Assembly (NCBI RefSeq): GCF_014196615.1
Contig: NZ_JACIDY010000002.1
Span: 310,001 to 374,000 of the forward strand
DNA length: 64,000 nucleotides
DNA from: Novosphingobium fluoreni
GTDB taxonomy: Bacteria; Pseudomonadota; Alphaproteobacteria; Sphingomonadales; Sphingomonadaceae
Direction: 5' to 3'
Part shown: piece by piece, positions 43,927-53,808 of the stretch
Layout of the letters: every line of letters starts with the position of its first letter
How positions within the stretch are numbered: the first letter of the stretch is position 1
Notes under the pieces: generated by a model
Told to the model about the DNA's origin: nothing
Databases searched by the model: none
Seen by the model: the letters and a program-made list of their open reading frames with translations, nothing else
Made by a program: the position numbers and the translations under genes

Positions 43927-46590
43927 TTATCCCAATCGCGCCAGCGCGGCCTGCAACCGCTCGGCTTCCGCCGAATGAGCGGCGTGATCGGCCTTGGCCT
44001 TGTCCACCGCTTCGGGCTTCGCCTTTTCCACGAAGGCCGGGTTCTCCAGACGCTTGCCCAGCGAGTCCCGTTCCTTAATCGAAGTGGCCAGCGCCTTTTC
44101 CAGCCGCGCTTTTTCGGATGCGAGATCGATCACGCCCTCCAGCGGGATCGCCAGCATTGCATCGCCCGCGCTGATCTGCATCGCCGCGCCGGCAGGGGCC
44201 GGTTCGAAGCGGATCGCGTCGAGCCGGGCCAGACGGTCGATCACGGTGCCGCTGTGCGAGATGATCGAGCGCGTCTGCTCGGAAGGATCGGCCAGGTAGG
44301 CGGTCAGCCGCGCTCCCGGTGCGATGCCCAGTTCAGCCTTGGCGGCGCGCAAGTTGCCGACGAGCGCGATCAGCCATTCGACCTCGGCCTTCGCCTGCGC
44401 ATCGATCGGCGCTTGCGGCTCCGGCCACTTCGCCACGATCAACTCGTAGGGCCGCGCGCCCATCTTGGACCACAGTTCCTCGGTCACGAAAGGCATGAAC
44501 GGGTGCAGCATCACCAGGATTTGGTCCAGCACCCAGCCTGCCACGGCCTTCGTCTCGTCGTCGAACTGGCCTTTGATCAGCTCGATGTACCAGTCGCAGA
44601 ACTGGCTCCAGGCGAACTGGTAGATGGTGTTGGCCGCCGCATCGAAGCGCAAGTCGGCCATCGCCTTGTCCAACGCCGCGACCGTCTCGACCACTTCGCC
44701 GATGATCCAGCGGTTGACCGCCGACGTCGCCGCCGGAGCCGCGACCGACTGGCTCGCGCCGATGCCATTGCTCTGGCAGAACCGCGCCGCGTTCCACAGC
44801 TTGGTGGCGAAGTTGCGGTAACCCTCGACCCGCTTCTCATCCATCTTCACGTCGCGGCCCTGGCTTTCCATGGCCGCCATGAAGAAGCGCAAGGCATCCG
44901 CGCCGTACTGGTCGATCAGGCCCAGCGGATCGACCACGTTGCCCTTGGACTTGGACATCTTCTGCCCGTCCGCCGCGCGCACCAGCCCATGCAGGTAGAG
45001 CCGCTTCCACGGCACTCTTTCCGCCAAAGGCGACTCTGGCTTCATGAAATGAATGCCCTGCATCGCCATCCTGGCATCCCAGAAGAACAGGATGTCGAAA
45101 CCGGAGATCAGCAGGTCGTTGGGATAGTGGCGGGAGAGGAGGGCGTTATCTTCCGGCCAGCCCAGCGTGGCGAAAGGCCAGAGTGCGCTGGAGAACCAGG
45201 TGTCTAGCACGTCCTCGTCACGCTTGACGGCTTTGTTGCCGGCCTGGGATTGCGCTTCTTCTTCCGTCTCGGCGACGTAGATCGAACCGTCATCCGCATA
45301 CCAAGCCGGAATCCGATGCCCCCACCACAGCTGGCGGCTGACGCACCAGGGCTGGATGTTCTCCATCCAGTTGAAGAAGGTCTTCTCCCAGGTCTTGGGC
45401 ACGATCTCGATCGCGCCGGAGCGCACGGCGTCCAGCGGTGCCTTGGCGAGGGTTTCGGCGTCCACATACCATTGGTCTGTCAACCAGGGTTCGATCACCA
45501 CGCCGCCGCGGTCGCCGTAGGGCGTCTGGATCACGCGGTCCTCGATCTTGTCGAGCAGGCCGTCCGCATCCATCAGCTCGACCACGCGCTTTCGGGCGTC
45601 GAAGCGGTCGGTGCCGATGAACTCGGCGGGGATCAGCCCGTCAGAAGTCTGGCAGACCTTCGCCTCGGCATCGAGCATGTTGAGCATGTCGGCAGCCTTG
45701 ATGCCTGCGCGCTTGCCCACTTCGAAGTCGTTGAAATCGTGCCCCGGCGTGATCTTCACCGCGCCCGAGCCCAGTTCCGGATCGGCGTGTTCGTCAAACA
45801 CGATCGGGATTTCGCGCCCGGTGATCGGCAGGGTCACGGTGGCGCCGCGCGCGACCAAGGCCTGGTAGCGCTCATCCGACGGGTTCACCGCGACCGCCAT
45901 GTCCGCCAGCATCGTTTCGGGCCGGGTGGTGGCGACCGAGATGTGGCCCGAGCCGTCCGACAGCGGATAGCGGAAGTGCCAGAACTTGCCGTCGATCTCG
46001 CGCGTCTCGACCTCAAGGTCGGAGATCGCGGTCTTCAGGCGCGGGTCCCAGTTCACCAGCCGCTTGTCACGGTAGATCAGGCCCTGCTTGTGCAGGTCGA
46101 CGAAGACCTTCACCACCGCCTTGGTGAAGTGCGGGTCCATGGTGAATTGCTCACGGCTCCAGTCCATGGAGCAACCCAGGCGGCGCAGCTGGCCGGTGAT
46201 GGTGCCGCCGCTTTCGGCCTTCCACTCCCAGACCTTTTCGATGAATTGCTCGCGCGTGTAGTTGGTGCGCTTGTCCTGACGCTGCTCCATCTGCCGCTCG
46301 ACCACCATCTGCGTGGCGATGCCGGCGTGATCGGTACCGACGACCCACAGCGCATCCTTGCCGCGCAGCCGCTCGTAGCGGATCACCACGTCCTGCAACG
46401 TGTTGTCCAGCGCGTGGCCGACATGAAGGCTGCCGGTGACGTTGGGCGGCGGGTTGACGATGGTGAAGGGCGTGGCGTCCGGCCGCTCGGGACGGAACAG
46501 GCCGGCCGTCTCCCAATGGGCATACCACTTTGCCTCGATCGCGGCGGGATCGAAGGTCTTGTCGAGCATCTCTGCGCTGTCTTGCGTCAT
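43927..46590 (-). CDS. valS: Valyl-tRNA synthetase
   Basis: A class Ia synthetase that charges tRNA-Val and edits threonine. The 887 residues include the HIGH-type motif [12 protein letters not shown] near 50, the editing CP1 domain, and the KMSKS signature [16 protein letters not shown] near 550. A tRNA-binding helical domain follows, and the terminal coiled coil ([19 protein letters not shown]...) is typical of ValS. ATG 46590 follows AAAGG and GGAG; a longer in-frame start adds a poor N-terminus. It is divergent from mlaE. Confidence 0.96.
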   Translation of the reverse strand: MTQDSAEMLDKTFDPAAIEAKWYAHWETAGLFRPERPDATPFTIVNPPPNVTGSLHVGHALDNTLQDVVIRYERLRGKDALWVVGTDHAGIATQMVVERQMEQRQDKRTNYTREQFIEKVWEWKAESGGTITGQLRRLGCSMDWSREQFTMDPHFTKAVVKVFVDLHKQGLIYRDKRLVNWDPRLKTAISDLEVETREIDGKFWHFRYPLSDGSGHISVATTRPETMLADMAVAVNPSDERYQALVARGATVTLPITGREIPIVFDEHADPELGSGAVKITPGHDFNDFEVGKRAGIKAADMLNMLDAEAKVCQTSDGLIPAEFIGTDRFDARKRVVELMDADGLLDKIEDRVIQTPYGDRGGVVIEPWLTDQWYVDAETLAKAPLDAVRSGAIEIVPKTWEKTFFNWMENIQPWCVSRQLWWGHRIPAWYADDGSIYVAETEEEAQSQAGNKAVKRDEDVLDTWFSSALWPFATLGWPEDNALLSRHYPNDLLISGFDILFFWDARMAMQGIHFMKPESPLAERVPWKRLYLHGLVRAADGQKMSKSKGNVVDPLGLIDQYGADALRFFMAAMESQGRDVKMDEKRVEGYRNFATKLWNAARFCQSNGIGASQSVAAPAATSAVNRWIIGEVVETVAALDKAMADLRFDAAANTIYQFAWSQFCDWYIELIKGQFDDETKAVAGWVLDQILVMLHPFMPFVTEELWSKMGARPYELIVAKWPEPQAPIDAQAKAEVEWLIALVGNLRAAKAELGIAPGARLTAYLADPSEQTRSIISHSGTVIDRLARLDAIRFEPAPAGAAMQISAGDAMLAIPLEGVIDLASEKARLEKALATSIKERDSLGKRLENPAFVEKAKPEAVDKAKADHAAHSAEAERLQAALARLG

Positions 46591-46752
46591 GCTCCGGGCC
46601 TTTGCCATCGTGCGCGGGCGGCGGCAAGGATGTGCTGGACAATCCTCGGCTGAAGGCATACCTGACAAAGAGAGTGAACGATCACTCACATATTTCGTCG
46701 CGCAGGTGGAACCTCTTGCCGCGCCAGTGATTATCCCTCATTACGAGGTACT

Positions 46753-47868
46753 ATGCGGGAATGGGCTGACTTCAATCTTGCCGAGACGCAGGAGGGCGGC
46801 GTTCCCACGTTGGCGCTGAAGGGTGCCCTGCGCGTCCACTCGCTAGGCAATCTCGATACCAAGCTCGATACGATCTCCCACGATTTCAAGCAGATCGACA
46901 TGGGCGGCGTCACCGATATCGACACCACCGGCGCCTGGCTGGTCAGCCGCTTCGCACGCAAGCACGACGCCCGGATCGTGGGTGAGAGTGAGCAGGCCCG
47001 ACGTCTTTTCGCCGCCATCGGCGACTTGGACGACACGCCGCCCGCACCGCCGCCGCACGAAGGCCTGTTGCGCCGTACGCTGGCGGATGTGGGTGATATG
47101 ATCATCCAGTGGGGCCACGGGCTGGTCCGTATCCTGGATTTCCTGGGGGCGATGCTGAAGACATCGGCCACGGTCATGCGCCATCCCTCGCGGCTGCGCG
47201 GCAAGGCCACCATCCACCACATGCAGTACATCGGCGTGAACTCGCTGTGGATCGTCGGGTTGATGAGCTTCCTGATCGGCATCGTCATCGCCCAGCAGGG
47301 CGCGGTGCAGCTGCAGCAGTTCGGTGCGGAGATCTACACGATCAATCTCACCGGCCGGCTCACCTTGCGCGAACTGGGCATCCTGATGACCGCGATCATG
47401 GTGGCGGGACGCTCCGGCTCTGCGTTCGCGGCGCAGATCGGGACGATGAAGCTGACCGAGGAGGTCGACGCCATGCGCACGATCGGCGTCTCGCCGATGG
47501 AGGCGCTGGTGATCCCGCGCGTGCTGGCCGCCGTGCTGATGATGCCTCTGCTGGGCTTTTATTCCTCGGTCGTGGCGATCATCGGCGGCGCGTTCATTTC
47601 GAACTTCGCGCTCGATATCCCGTTTCTCACCTTCCTGAAGCGCATCCAGGAAGTGGTGCCGATCACCGATGTTTGGATCGGCCTGATCAAGGCGCCGATC
47701 TTCGCCCTCATCGTAGCGCTGGCGGGGTGCTATCAGGGCATGCAGGTGAAATCGAACGCGGAAGAAGTGGGCCTTCGCACGACCCAGGCGGTGGTGACCG
47801 CGATTTTCACCGTGATCGTCCTGGATGCCTTCTTCGCGATCTTCTTTACCGAGATCGGCTGGAAATGA
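46753..47868 (+). CDS. mlaE: MlaE-family lipid ABC permease with fused N-terminal STAS-like domain
   Basis: The permease of a Mla-type phospholipid transport complex in the inner membrane. The 371 residues have an N-terminal STAS-like domain (about 1-95, with the DMGGVTDIDTTGAWLV core strand and helix) where E. coli has a separate MlaB. The MlaE permease domain follows with five to six helices and the conserved IVAGRSGSAFAAQIGTMKLTEE-type and ALVIPRVLA motifs. ATG follows GAGG. It overlaps the ATPase gene by ATGA and heads the four-gene operon. Confidence 0.92.
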   Translation: MREWADFNLAETQEGGVPTLALKGALRVHSLGNLDTKLDTISHDFKQIDMGGVTDIDTTGAWLVSRFARKHDARIVGESEQARRLFAAIGDLDDTPPAPPPHEGLLRRTLADVGDMIIQWGHGLVRILDFLGAMLKTSATVMRHPSRLRGKATIHHMQYIGVNSLWIVGLMSFLIGIVIAQQGAVQLQQFGAEIYTINLTGRLTLRELGILMTAIMVAGRSGSAFAAQIGTMKLTEEVDAMRTIGVSPMEALVIPRVLAAVLMMPLLGFYSSVVAIIGGAFISNFALDIPFLTFLKRIQEVVPITDVWIGLIKAPIFALIVALAGCYQGMQVKSNAEEVGLRTTQAVVTAIFTVIVLDAFFAIFFTEIGWK

Positions 47869-48773
47869 GCGACGACGTGCAAGAGGTGGCCCGGCCGCCG
47901 GTCGACAGTTCCGAAGCACCGATCGTGGTGCGCGGCCTGCGCAATGCGTTCGGCGAACACCTCATCCATGACGATCTCTCGTTGGAGGTCCGCAAGGGAG
48001 AAATCATCGGCGTCGTCGGCGGCTCTGGCACGGGCAAGTCGGTGCTGATGCGCTCCATCATCGGGCTGCAGCAGCCGGAAGCTGGCGAGGTCCACGTGCT
48101 GGGCCACGACATGACCCGGCCCAGCGAGGCGGACGAGATCGACGTTCGCTCACGCTGGGGCGTGTTGTTCCAGGGCGGTGCCCTGTTCTCCACGCTGACG
48201 GTGGGTGAGAACGTGGAAGTGCCGCTGAAGCAATTCTATCCGGACATGACCGATACGCTGCGTCAGGAGATCGCCCGGTTCAAGGTGCGGCTCTCCGGCT
48301 TGGCGGACGAGGCGGCGTTCAAGTACCCGTCGGAGCTGTCGGGCGGCATGCGCAAGCGCGCCGGTCTGGCACGGGCGCTGGCGCTCGATCCGGAGCTGCT
48401 GTTCCTGGACGAGCCGACCGCGGGCCTCGACCCGATCGGCGCGGCTGCTTTCGACCAGTTGACGCGCGAACTGAAGGAAACGCTGGGCCTTACCGTCTTC
48501 CTCATCACCCACGACCTCGATACGCTCTATGCGATTTGTGACCGGGTGGCGGTGCTGGCGGACAAGAAGGTGATCGCGGTGGGGACCATCCCCGAGCTGC
48601 TGGCGCTGGATCATCCATGGATCCAGGAATACTTCAACGGCCCGCGTGGCCGCTCCGCCCAAGCTGCAGAGCAAAAGGGGGCAGCGGAACAAAGCGAAGC
48701 GGCCAAATCGAACGGCGGCCGCAAGCCGCTGGCGAACGCGTCGGCCCCTGGGCCTGACGATAGAGAGATATAG
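47865..48773 (+). CDS. mlaF: MlaF-type ABC transporter ATPase
   Basis: A 302-residue ATP-binding subunit that powers Mla lipid transport. Motifs: Walker A GGSGTGKS near 48-56, LFQGGALFSTLTVGENV Q-loop region, signature ELSGGMRKRAGLARALA, Walker B LLFLDEPTAGLDP and the H-loop LITHDLD. SGGMRKR and LFQGGALF are typical of MlaF. A ~40-residue C-terminal tail rich in Ala, Glu, Lys and Ser is extra and probably disordered. The ATG at 47865 overlaps the mlaE stop, so a longer in-frame start inside mlaE was rejected. Confidence 0.93.
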   Translation: MSDDVQEVARPPVDSSEAPIVVRGLRNAFGEHLIHDDLSLEVRKGEIIGVVGGSGTGKSVLMRSIIGLQQPEAGEVHVLGHDMTRPSEADEIDVRSRWGVLFQGGALFSTLTVGENVEVPLKQFYPDMTDTLRQEIARFKVRLSGLADEAAFKYPSELSGGMRKRAGLARALALDPELLFLDEPTAGLDPIGAAAFDQLTRELKETLGLTVFLITHDLDTLYAICDRVAVLADKKVIAVGTIPELLALDHPWIQEYFNGPRGRSAQAAEQKGAAEQSEAAKSNGGRKPLANASAPGPDDREI

Positions 48774-48782
48774 GGCAAGGCG

Positions 48783-49721
48783 ATGGAAACACGGGCAAAT
48801 AACGTCTGGGTCGGCGCAGTCACCCTTGTCCTGCTGGCGTTGCTGGCGGCTTTCGTGATCTGGATCGCGCGGCTGAACCAGGGCGCGCAGAATGAATACG
48901 ACATTTTCTTCAAGCAGTCGGTCGATGGCCTCGCAAAGGGCTCTGAGGTCGCTTACGCGGGCGTGCCGGCGGGTCAGGTCAGCCAGATCGAGCTGTGGCC
49001 TCAGGACCCCAGCTTCATTCGCGTTCGTATCCGCGTGGATGAGAAGGTGCCGATCACCGTGGGCACCACCGCCACGATCCAGGGCAGTTTCACCGGCGTG
49101 TCGGACATTCAGCTGGAGGGCGCGCAAAAGGGTGCGCCGCCGATCGTGGAGCCGGGGCCGGATGGGGTGCCCGTGATCCCCACGCGCCGGGGCGGCTTCG
49201 GCGAAATTCTCTCCAACGCGCCGCTGCTGCTGGAACGGCTGGCGACGCTGACCGAGAACCTCAACCTCATGCTGAACGAAGACAACCGCAAGTCGCTGTC
49301 CGGCATCCTGGAAAACACCAACAAGATGACGCGCGATATCTCGGCGGCGACGCCCGAATTTCGCGGGGCGATGGTGGAGCTGCAAAAGTCGCTGGCACAG
49401 GCGCGCCTGACGCTGCAATCCTTCCAGAACGTGGCCGACAAGGCGGATGGCGTGCTGGGCAGCGAGGGTAATTCGCTGGCGGTGCAGCTTCGCCGCACGC
49501 TGGGTTCGGCCGAGAGCGCGATGAACCAGCTGAACAAGACGCTGGAAACCGCGCAGCCCGCGTTCAACCAGGTTTCCACCTCGACGATCCCGGCGGCCGA
49601 GGCGGCGATCCGCGATCTCCGGGCGACCACCAAGGCGCTGCGCAACGTGACCGAGAAGATCGACGAACGCGGTGCCGGCGCGCTGCTGAGGGGGCAGTCG
49701 GTGCCGGACTACAAGCCATGA
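48783..49721 (+). CDS. mlaD: MlaD-like MCE-domain substrate-binding protein
   Basis: A 312-residue periplasmic MCE protein anchored by one N-terminal helix (NNVWVGAVTLVLLALLAAFVIW). The MCE domain spans about 40-125 (VDGLAKGSEVAYAGVPAGQV ... GVSDIQLEG); it forms a ring that passes phospholipid. About 170 residues of helical, coiled-coil-like sequence follow, longer than the short tail of E. coli MlaD (183 aa) and more like PqiB/LetB-style needles. It lies 9 bases after mlaF, and its stop overlaps the lipoprotein frame. Confidence 0.9.
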   Translation: METRANNVWVGAVTLVLLALLAAFVIWIARLNQGAQNEYDIFFKQSVDGLAKGSEVAYAGVPAGQVSQIELWPQDPSFIRVRIRVDEKVPITVGTTATIQGSFTGVSDIQLEGAQKGAPPIVEPGPDGVPVIPTRRGGFGEILSNAPLLLERLATLTENLNLMLNEDNRKSLSGILENTNKMTRDISAATPEFRGAMVELQKSLAQARLTLQSFQNVADKADGVLGSEGNSLAVQLRRTLGSAESAMNQLNKTLETAQPAFNQVSTSTIPAAEAAIRDLRATTKALRNVTEKIDERGAGALLRGQSVPDYKP

Positions 49722-49783
49722 CGAAGCAGCAGGCCATCACCGGTCCATCCGCTCCGTCCGCAAACAGGAAAAAGGCTACAGGC

Positions 49784-50389
49784 ATGTCCGCATTCCGCCC
49801 GAAGATCGTCGCCGGTTCGGCTATTGCGCTGGCCGCCAGCCTCCTGCTGTCGAGCTGCCTTGGCCTGGGCGGCAAGGCGCCCAAGCAATTGATCAGCCTA
49901 GTGCCCACCTCCAGCGCACAAGCGGGGCCAGCCGTCACGGCGGATAGCAAAAACGCGATCGTCATCATGGACCCGGAGTCCGATCGCAGCCTGGAAATGC
50001 TGCGCGTTCCCGTCCGCGTGAACGCGGCGACCATCGCCTATCTCACCGACGTAGCGTGGATCGAAAAGCCCTCGCGCCAGTTCCGCGGCGTCCTGGCCGA
50101 AACGTTGCGCACGCGTACGCAGCGGCTGGTTGTTGAAGATGGCGATTTCGACGCGGTGGGCAGCACGATGCTGACCGGCCGCCTGCTCGCCATGGGCTAC
50201 GACGCGCCGACGCAATCTGTCGTCGTCCGCATCGACATGCAGCGGCACGAAAAAGGCGGTGCGATCATCTCACGCCGGTTCGAGGCCGTGGTCCCCGGTA
50301 TTCAGGCGAAAGCCGCCCCTGTGGCCGCGGCGCTCGGCACCGCCGTGAACGACGTCGCCGGGCAAGTCGCCGCGTGGGTGGTGGGCTGA
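49784..50389 (+). CDS. ABC-type transport auxiliary lipoprotein (PqiC-like)
   Basis: A 201-residue outer-membrane lipoprotein of the PqiC/DUF330-type family, which works with MCE transport systems. ATG 49784 gives a standard signal with lipobox LLLSSC (Cys25). An in-frame ATG at 49718 overlaps the mlaD stop (ATGA) but would place 22 polar residues before the signal, so ribosomes may enter there and reinitiate. The mature part has the beta-alpha pattern of the family, with AWIEKPSRQFRGVLAETL. It is the last gene of the Mla operon and probably replaces MlaC/MlaA functions. Confidence 0.82.
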   Translation: MSAFRPKIVAGSAIALAASLLLSSCLGLGGKAPKQLISLVPTSSAQAGPAVTADSKNAIVIMDPESDRSLEMLRVPVRVNAATIAYLTDVAWIEKPSRQFRGVLAETLRTRTQRLVVEDGDFDAVGSTMLTGRLLAMGYDAPTQSVVVRIDMQRHEKGGAIISRRFEAVVPGIQAKAAPVAAALGTAVNDVAGQVAAWVVG

Positions 50390-50420
50390 GGATTTCAGGC
50401 TGACAGGTTGGGTAAAGCCT

Positions 50421-51119
50421 TTAGCCGCGTCGCGCCAGTTCGGCAAAGCGGGCGGCTAGCAGGAATGCCTCGCGCCGCTGGGCGCGGCGTTCTTCGGCCT
50501 CCCATTCACGCCCCCACAGATCGGCCTGCCACTCCTCTTCCAGATTGGCGGCCAGCCATAGCGAGTCCAGATCGGCATCTGGCGCGATTGCCAGCAGGCC
50601 GACCACGAACGAAGCCGACAAGCTGATCAGCATCCGCAGGGCGGCCAGCGTGAAGGCATCCTGCGCTGCCAGTTCGTGCCGCAGCCGGGCCAGCGTTTCG
50701 GCGGGTTGCGGCTTGTGGACGATGCCCGAGATGCGCGTGAAGTGAATGCCCAGCCGGGCTTCCGCCTCGCCCAGGATCGGCTCCCAGGTTTCCAGCTGGC
50801 GGCGGTGGAGGGGCTCGTCCGGATGGGCGCGATAGCACAGCGTATCGGTTTCCGCGTAAGGCAGTAGCCCGGTAACGGCATCCTCCGCGCCGCCGGCGAT
50901 CGCATCGATGGCATAGTCCGCCAAATCGCGCAGCGGGAAGCGGGTGGGATCGATCGTCTCGCCTTGTGCCGACCACTCGGTCGCCAGCGCTTCGGCCAGA
51001 GCGCGCGTCGGCACGATTTGCGGCGCACCGGCCGCTGTTTTGATGCCGCGACCATCCAGCAGAACGCGCCAGCCACCGTCCGCCGCCATGGTGGTGACGG
51101 CTTGATAGAAGCGCTTCAC
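50421..51119 (-). CDS. ATP12-family F1-ATPase assembly chaperone
   Basis: A 232-residue homologue of mitochondrial ATP12, which helps assemble the alpha subunit into F1 ATP synthase. The start is GTG 51119 (VKRFYQAVT), overlapping the stop of the 71-aa gene (GTGA). Family marks are WRVLLDGRGIKTAAGAPQIVPT, ALAEALATEWSAQGETIDP and LCYRAHPDEPLHRRQLETWEPIL. Alphaproteobacteria carry this gene, in keeping with the mitochondrial link. It is the last gene of the crcB-rluC-HAD-membrane protein-atp12 operon. Confidence 0.9.
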   Translation of the reverse strand: MKRFYQAVTTMAADGGWRVLLDGRGIKTAAGAPQIVPTRALAEALATEWSAQGETIDPTRFPLRDLADYAIDAIAGGAEDAVTGLLPYAETDTLCYRAHPDEPLHRRQLETWEPILGEAEARLGIHFTRISGIVHKPQPAETLARLRHELAAQDAFTLAALRMLISLSASFVVGLLAIAPDADLDSLWLAANLEEEWQADLWGREWEAEERRAQRREAFLLAARFAELARRG

Positions 51120-51331
51120 CGGGGTGTCCTCCACTTGCGCGCGAGAGCCGTAGGAATGACGAAGACGCCGACGAGGCCGATGATCAGCAGCAGATAGCCC
51201 GCCCAGGTCGGCACCGCGCCATTCGCCAGCCGGCCGTTGCTCGCCAGCAGGCCCATCAGCACGCAGCCGACGCCGGCCAGCCGCACCAGCTGGATCAGGA
51301 AAAAGCGCCCGCGCGCCGGATCGTGGCTCAC
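51116..51331 (-). CDS. Small two-helix membrane protein (71 aa)
   Basis: A 71-residue protein with two hydrophobic helices (LIQLVRLAGVGCVLMGLLA and AGYLLLIIGLVGVFVIPTAL) and basic ends. ATG 51331 overlaps the HAD gene stop, and its own stop overlaps the ATP12 GTG, so it is locked between them by two 4-base overlaps. That placement makes it a real gene. The function is unknown; a membrane-bound helper of ATP synthase assembly would fit its neighbour, as pure inference. Confidence 0.75.
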   Translation of the reverse strand: MSHDPARGRFFLIQLVRLAGVGCVLMGLLASNGRLANGAVPTWAGYLLLIIGLVGVFVIPTALARKWRTPR

Positions 51332-51978
51332 GCGAGCAGGACCTTCCCCAATTGCTCGGGTGTCTCCACCACGACTTCGGCTCCGGCGGCCAGCAGTTCA
51401 CGCGGGAGATGATAGCCCCAATCGACGCCGATCGCCCGCACTCCGGCATCGCGCGCCATCTGCATGTCGAACGAGGTATCGCCGATCATCACTGCGTCCT
51501 GCTCACCCGCGCCGGCGTCTGCCAAGGCGGCCTGCAGCATCGCGGGATGGGGCTTGGAGGGGTGGCGGTCTGCCGTCTGCAGCGTCACGAACAGGTCGGC
51601 GATGCCGTTGTCCGCCAGGCAGTGCGCCAATCCGCGATCGGACATGCCGGTGGCGACGCCCAGCGTCCATCCGCTGTCCGCAAGGCGGCGCAGCAGCTCC
51701 GGGATGCCGGGGAATAGCGGTTGCGATACGCGCCCGTCGCTGCGGGCGGTGCGGAACGCCAGCTTGTAGCTCTCCGCCAGCGCTAGGTGCAACTCGTCCG
51801 CCTCATCCGGCAGCAGGCGGCGCATCGCCTGGGGGAGTGAAAGGCCCACGGCGCGGCGGATCGCCACGCGTGGAGGAGCAGGCAGGTTCTGGCGCGCGAA
51901 CGCGGCCTCCATCGCCTCGCAGATGCTGGCCTGACCATCGACCAGCGTGCCATCGCAATCGAACACGGCAAGCTTCAT
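51328..51978 (-). CDS. HAD-family phosphatase, phosphoglycolate-phosphatase-like
   Basis: A 216-residue HAD hydrolase. Motif I is VFDCDGTLVDGQ (nucleophile Asp8), the cap region follows, motif II/III include LGVATGMSD and HPSKPHPAML, and motif IV is VMIGDTSFDMQMARDAG. Overall it resembles Gph and YjjG-type phosphatases acting on small phosphoesters. Its stop overlaps the 71-aa gene by ATGA. It follows rluC by 16 bases on the same strand. The true substrate is not evident. Confidence 0.88.
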   Translation of the reverse strand: MKLAVFDCDGTLVDGQASICEAMEAAFARQNLPAPPRVAIRRAVGLSLPQAMRRLLPDEADELHLALAESYKLAFRTARSDGRVSQPLFPGIPELLRRLADSGWTLGVATGMSDRGLAHCLADNGIADLFVTLQTADRHPSKPHPAMLQAALADAGAGEQDAVMIGDTSFDMQMARDAGVRAIGVDWGYHLPRELLAAGAEVVVETPEQLGKVLLA

Positions 51979-51994
51979 TCAGCGCAGTCCGGCG

Positions 51995-53395
51995 TCAACG
52001 CTTGCCGCGCGGCGCAGGAGGCTTGCCGCCCGGTTTGCCCGATCCACCGGCAGGCTTGCCCGTGGACGGACGCGAGGGGCCGCTCCGGGCCCTATCGGCG
52101 CTCGGCTTTCCGGCGCCGAACTTGGCTCCGCCCGGTTTACCAGTGGTAGGTTTGCCAGCGTTGGGCTTGCCAGCGCCTGGCTTACCGGCGCCGGGCTTTG
52201 TGGTGTTCGGCCTGCCCGTGCCGGCCTTTGACGGTGCGGACCTGGCGGTCGTCGCGCTACCCGTGCTGCTGCGGGTGCGCCCGCCGGCGGGTGCGGGCCT
52301 GCCCGGAGCATCGCCACCGCGAGAGCGACGCTCTCCCCGGCGTTCCTTGCGAAACTGCTTGGCATGGGCCTTGGCGAGCCGCTTCTTGTCTTCGCGGGTA
52401 TCTTCTGCGCGCGGTTCGGGAATGTCCGCGCCGTCCGCTTCCTCGAAGCCCAGCTGCTCCATGCCCATCGCGAAATGTTCGGGCAGGGGGGCGGTCACGT
52501 CGAGCGGGGCACCATCCGGATGGTCGATGATCAGCCGCCGCGCGTGGAGGTGCATCTTGCGGCTGATCGAGCCGGAAAGGAACGCGTCCTGCCCGCCATA
52601 CTTGCCGTCACCCACGATCGGGTGGCCGATCGCCGCCATGTGCACGCGCAGCTGGTGGGTGCGCCCAGTCAGGGGGTGCAGTTCCACCCAGCAGGCGCGG
52701 TTGCCCGCCCGGTCGATCACGCGATAGCGGGTGCGCGCCGGTTGGCCGCCTTCCATGTCGACGTGCATCTTCTCGCCGCCGGTGCCCGGCTGCTTGGAGA
52801 TCGGCAGTTCGATCATACCGTCCTCGATCGAGGGGACGCCGGTCACCAGCGCCCAGTAGATCTTGCGCGCGGTGCGGCCGGAAAAGCGCTTTGAAAAGAA
52901 CGCCGCGCTGCCGGGCGTGCGCGCGATCAGCAGCACGCCGGACGTGTCCTTGTCCAGCCGATGGACCAGGCGGGGGCGGGGCCCTTCCGCGGCATAGGCG
53001 TCCAGCAGGCCATCGACATGGCTGGTCATGCCCTTGCCGCCTTGCGTGGCAAGGCCCGGCGGCTTGTTGAGCACGATGGCGGCGCGGTCCTGCGTCAGCA
53101 CCATGCTGTCCGCCAATTCCAGCTCCTCCTCGGTCAGCGGGCGGCGCGGGGCCGGGCCGGCGGCCTTGGGATCACCCCCGGGCGGCACGCGCAGCAGCTG
53201 GCCCGCCGCCAGTCGGAAGTCCACGTCAGCGCGCTTGCCGTCGACCCGGATCTGCCCGGTCCGCGCCCAGCGCGAGACGGTGGCGAAGCCGACTTGCGGC
53301 AAGTGGCGCTTGAACCAGCGGTCCAGGCGCACGCCATCATCGTCCGCGCCCACCGTGAACTGGCGCACATTGTCGCTCGCGCCGGTCTTGCTCAT
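51995..53395 (-). CDS. RluC-like pseudouridine synthase with a Gly/Lys/Pro-repeat C-terminal tail
   Basis: A 466-residue RluA-family enzyme. The S4 domain (about 13-75) precedes the catalytic domain with [14 protein letters not shown] (catalytic Asp) and [13 protein letters not shown], together ~330 residues, as in RluC (23S rRNA 955/2504/2580). The remaining ~130 residues are an added tail rich in Lys, Arg, Gly, Pro, Ser and Thr, with tandem GAGKP-type pentapeptides around 405-440. Such basic disordered tails often bind RNA. ATG 53395 overlaps the crcB stop (ATGA). The tail DNA is itself repetitive. Confidence 0.9.
   Translation of the reverse strand: MSKTGASDNVRQFTVGADDDGVRLDRWFKRHLPQVGFATVSRWARTGQIRVDGKRADVDFRLAAGQLLRVPPGGDPKAAGPAPRRPLTEEELELADSMVLTQDRAAIVLNKPPGLATQGGKGMTSHVDGLLDAYAAEGPRPRLVHRLDKDTSGVLLIARTPGSAAFFSKRFSGRTARKIYWALVTGVPSIEDGMIELPISKQPGTGGEKMHVDMEGGQPARTRYRVIDRAGNRACWVELHPLTGRTHQLRVHMAAIGHPIVGDGKYGGQDAFLSGSISRKMHLHARRLIIDHPDGAPLDVTAPLPEHFAMGMEQLGFEEADGADIPEPRAEDTREDKKRLAKAHAKQFRKERRGERRSRGGDAPGRPAPAGGRTRSSTGSATTARSAPSKAGTGRPNTTKPGAGKPGAGKPNAGKPTTGKPGGAKFGAGKPSADRARSGPSRPSTGKPAGGSGKPGGKPPAPRGKR
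52130..52210 (-). repeat. Tandem ~15-base repeats encoding GAGKP-type units
   Basis: Within the rluC tail the coding strand repeats a ~15-base unit of the form GGC-GCC-GGT-AAG-CCA with variants, giving consecutive [21 protein letters not shown] units. The repeats are imperfect, so the array may vary in length between strains. Confidence 0.6.
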
Positions 53396-53808
53396 ACAGA
53401 AACTCGCATCATCATAAGGCCCAGCCACAGGCCGCCGAACCCGGCGAGCAGCGACACGGCAAGATAGGCCAGCGCCACTCCCGCCTGTCCGCGCTGCAGC
53501 AGCGATACGACCTCAAGGCTGAACGAAGAAAAAGTGGTGAAGCCGCCCAGCACGCCCACCGCCAGCAAGAGCCGCGTGGCCTCGCCCTGGGTGCCGAACC
53601 GCGCCAGCCAGCCGACGAGCAGGCCCATGGCGAGGCTGCCGACGATGTTGACGGTCAACGTGCCCCACGGAAACGCGCCCGCTCGCACCGGGCCGATCGC
53701 CATCACCCACAGGCGGCCAACGGTGAAGCGCAGCCACGACCCTACAGCGCCACCGCTGGCGACGAGCAGCGAAGCCGTCAGAAAGGAAGGTTGCACGGAT
53801 TGCGGCAT
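53392..53808 (-). CDS. crcB: Fluoride channel CrcB/Fluc
   Basis: A 138-residue four-helix membrane protein that exports fluoride as a dual-topology dimer. Signatures are [30 protein letters not shown] (the pore Asn) and [15 protein letters not shown] with the Phe-box and the central Na+ site. I start at ATG 53808; ATG 53820 is an alternative. Its stop overlaps the rluC start. The upstream region contains no recognisable fluoride-riboswitch core. It heads the operon that ends with atp12. Confidence 0.92.
   Translation of the reverse strand: MPQSVQPSFLTASLLVASGGAVGSWLRFTVGRLWVMAIGPVRAGAFPWGTLTVNIVGSLAMGLLVGWLARFGTQGEATRLLLAVGVLGGFTTFSSFSLEVVSLLQRGQAGVALAYLAVSLLAGFGGLWLGLMMMRVSV

Noticed and set aside
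43831..46653. Two long rightward open frames (458 and 467 codons) opposite valS
   Set aside because: They are antisense shadows of a fully supported valyl-tRNA synthetase; their proteins are His/Arg/Gln-rich with no motif.
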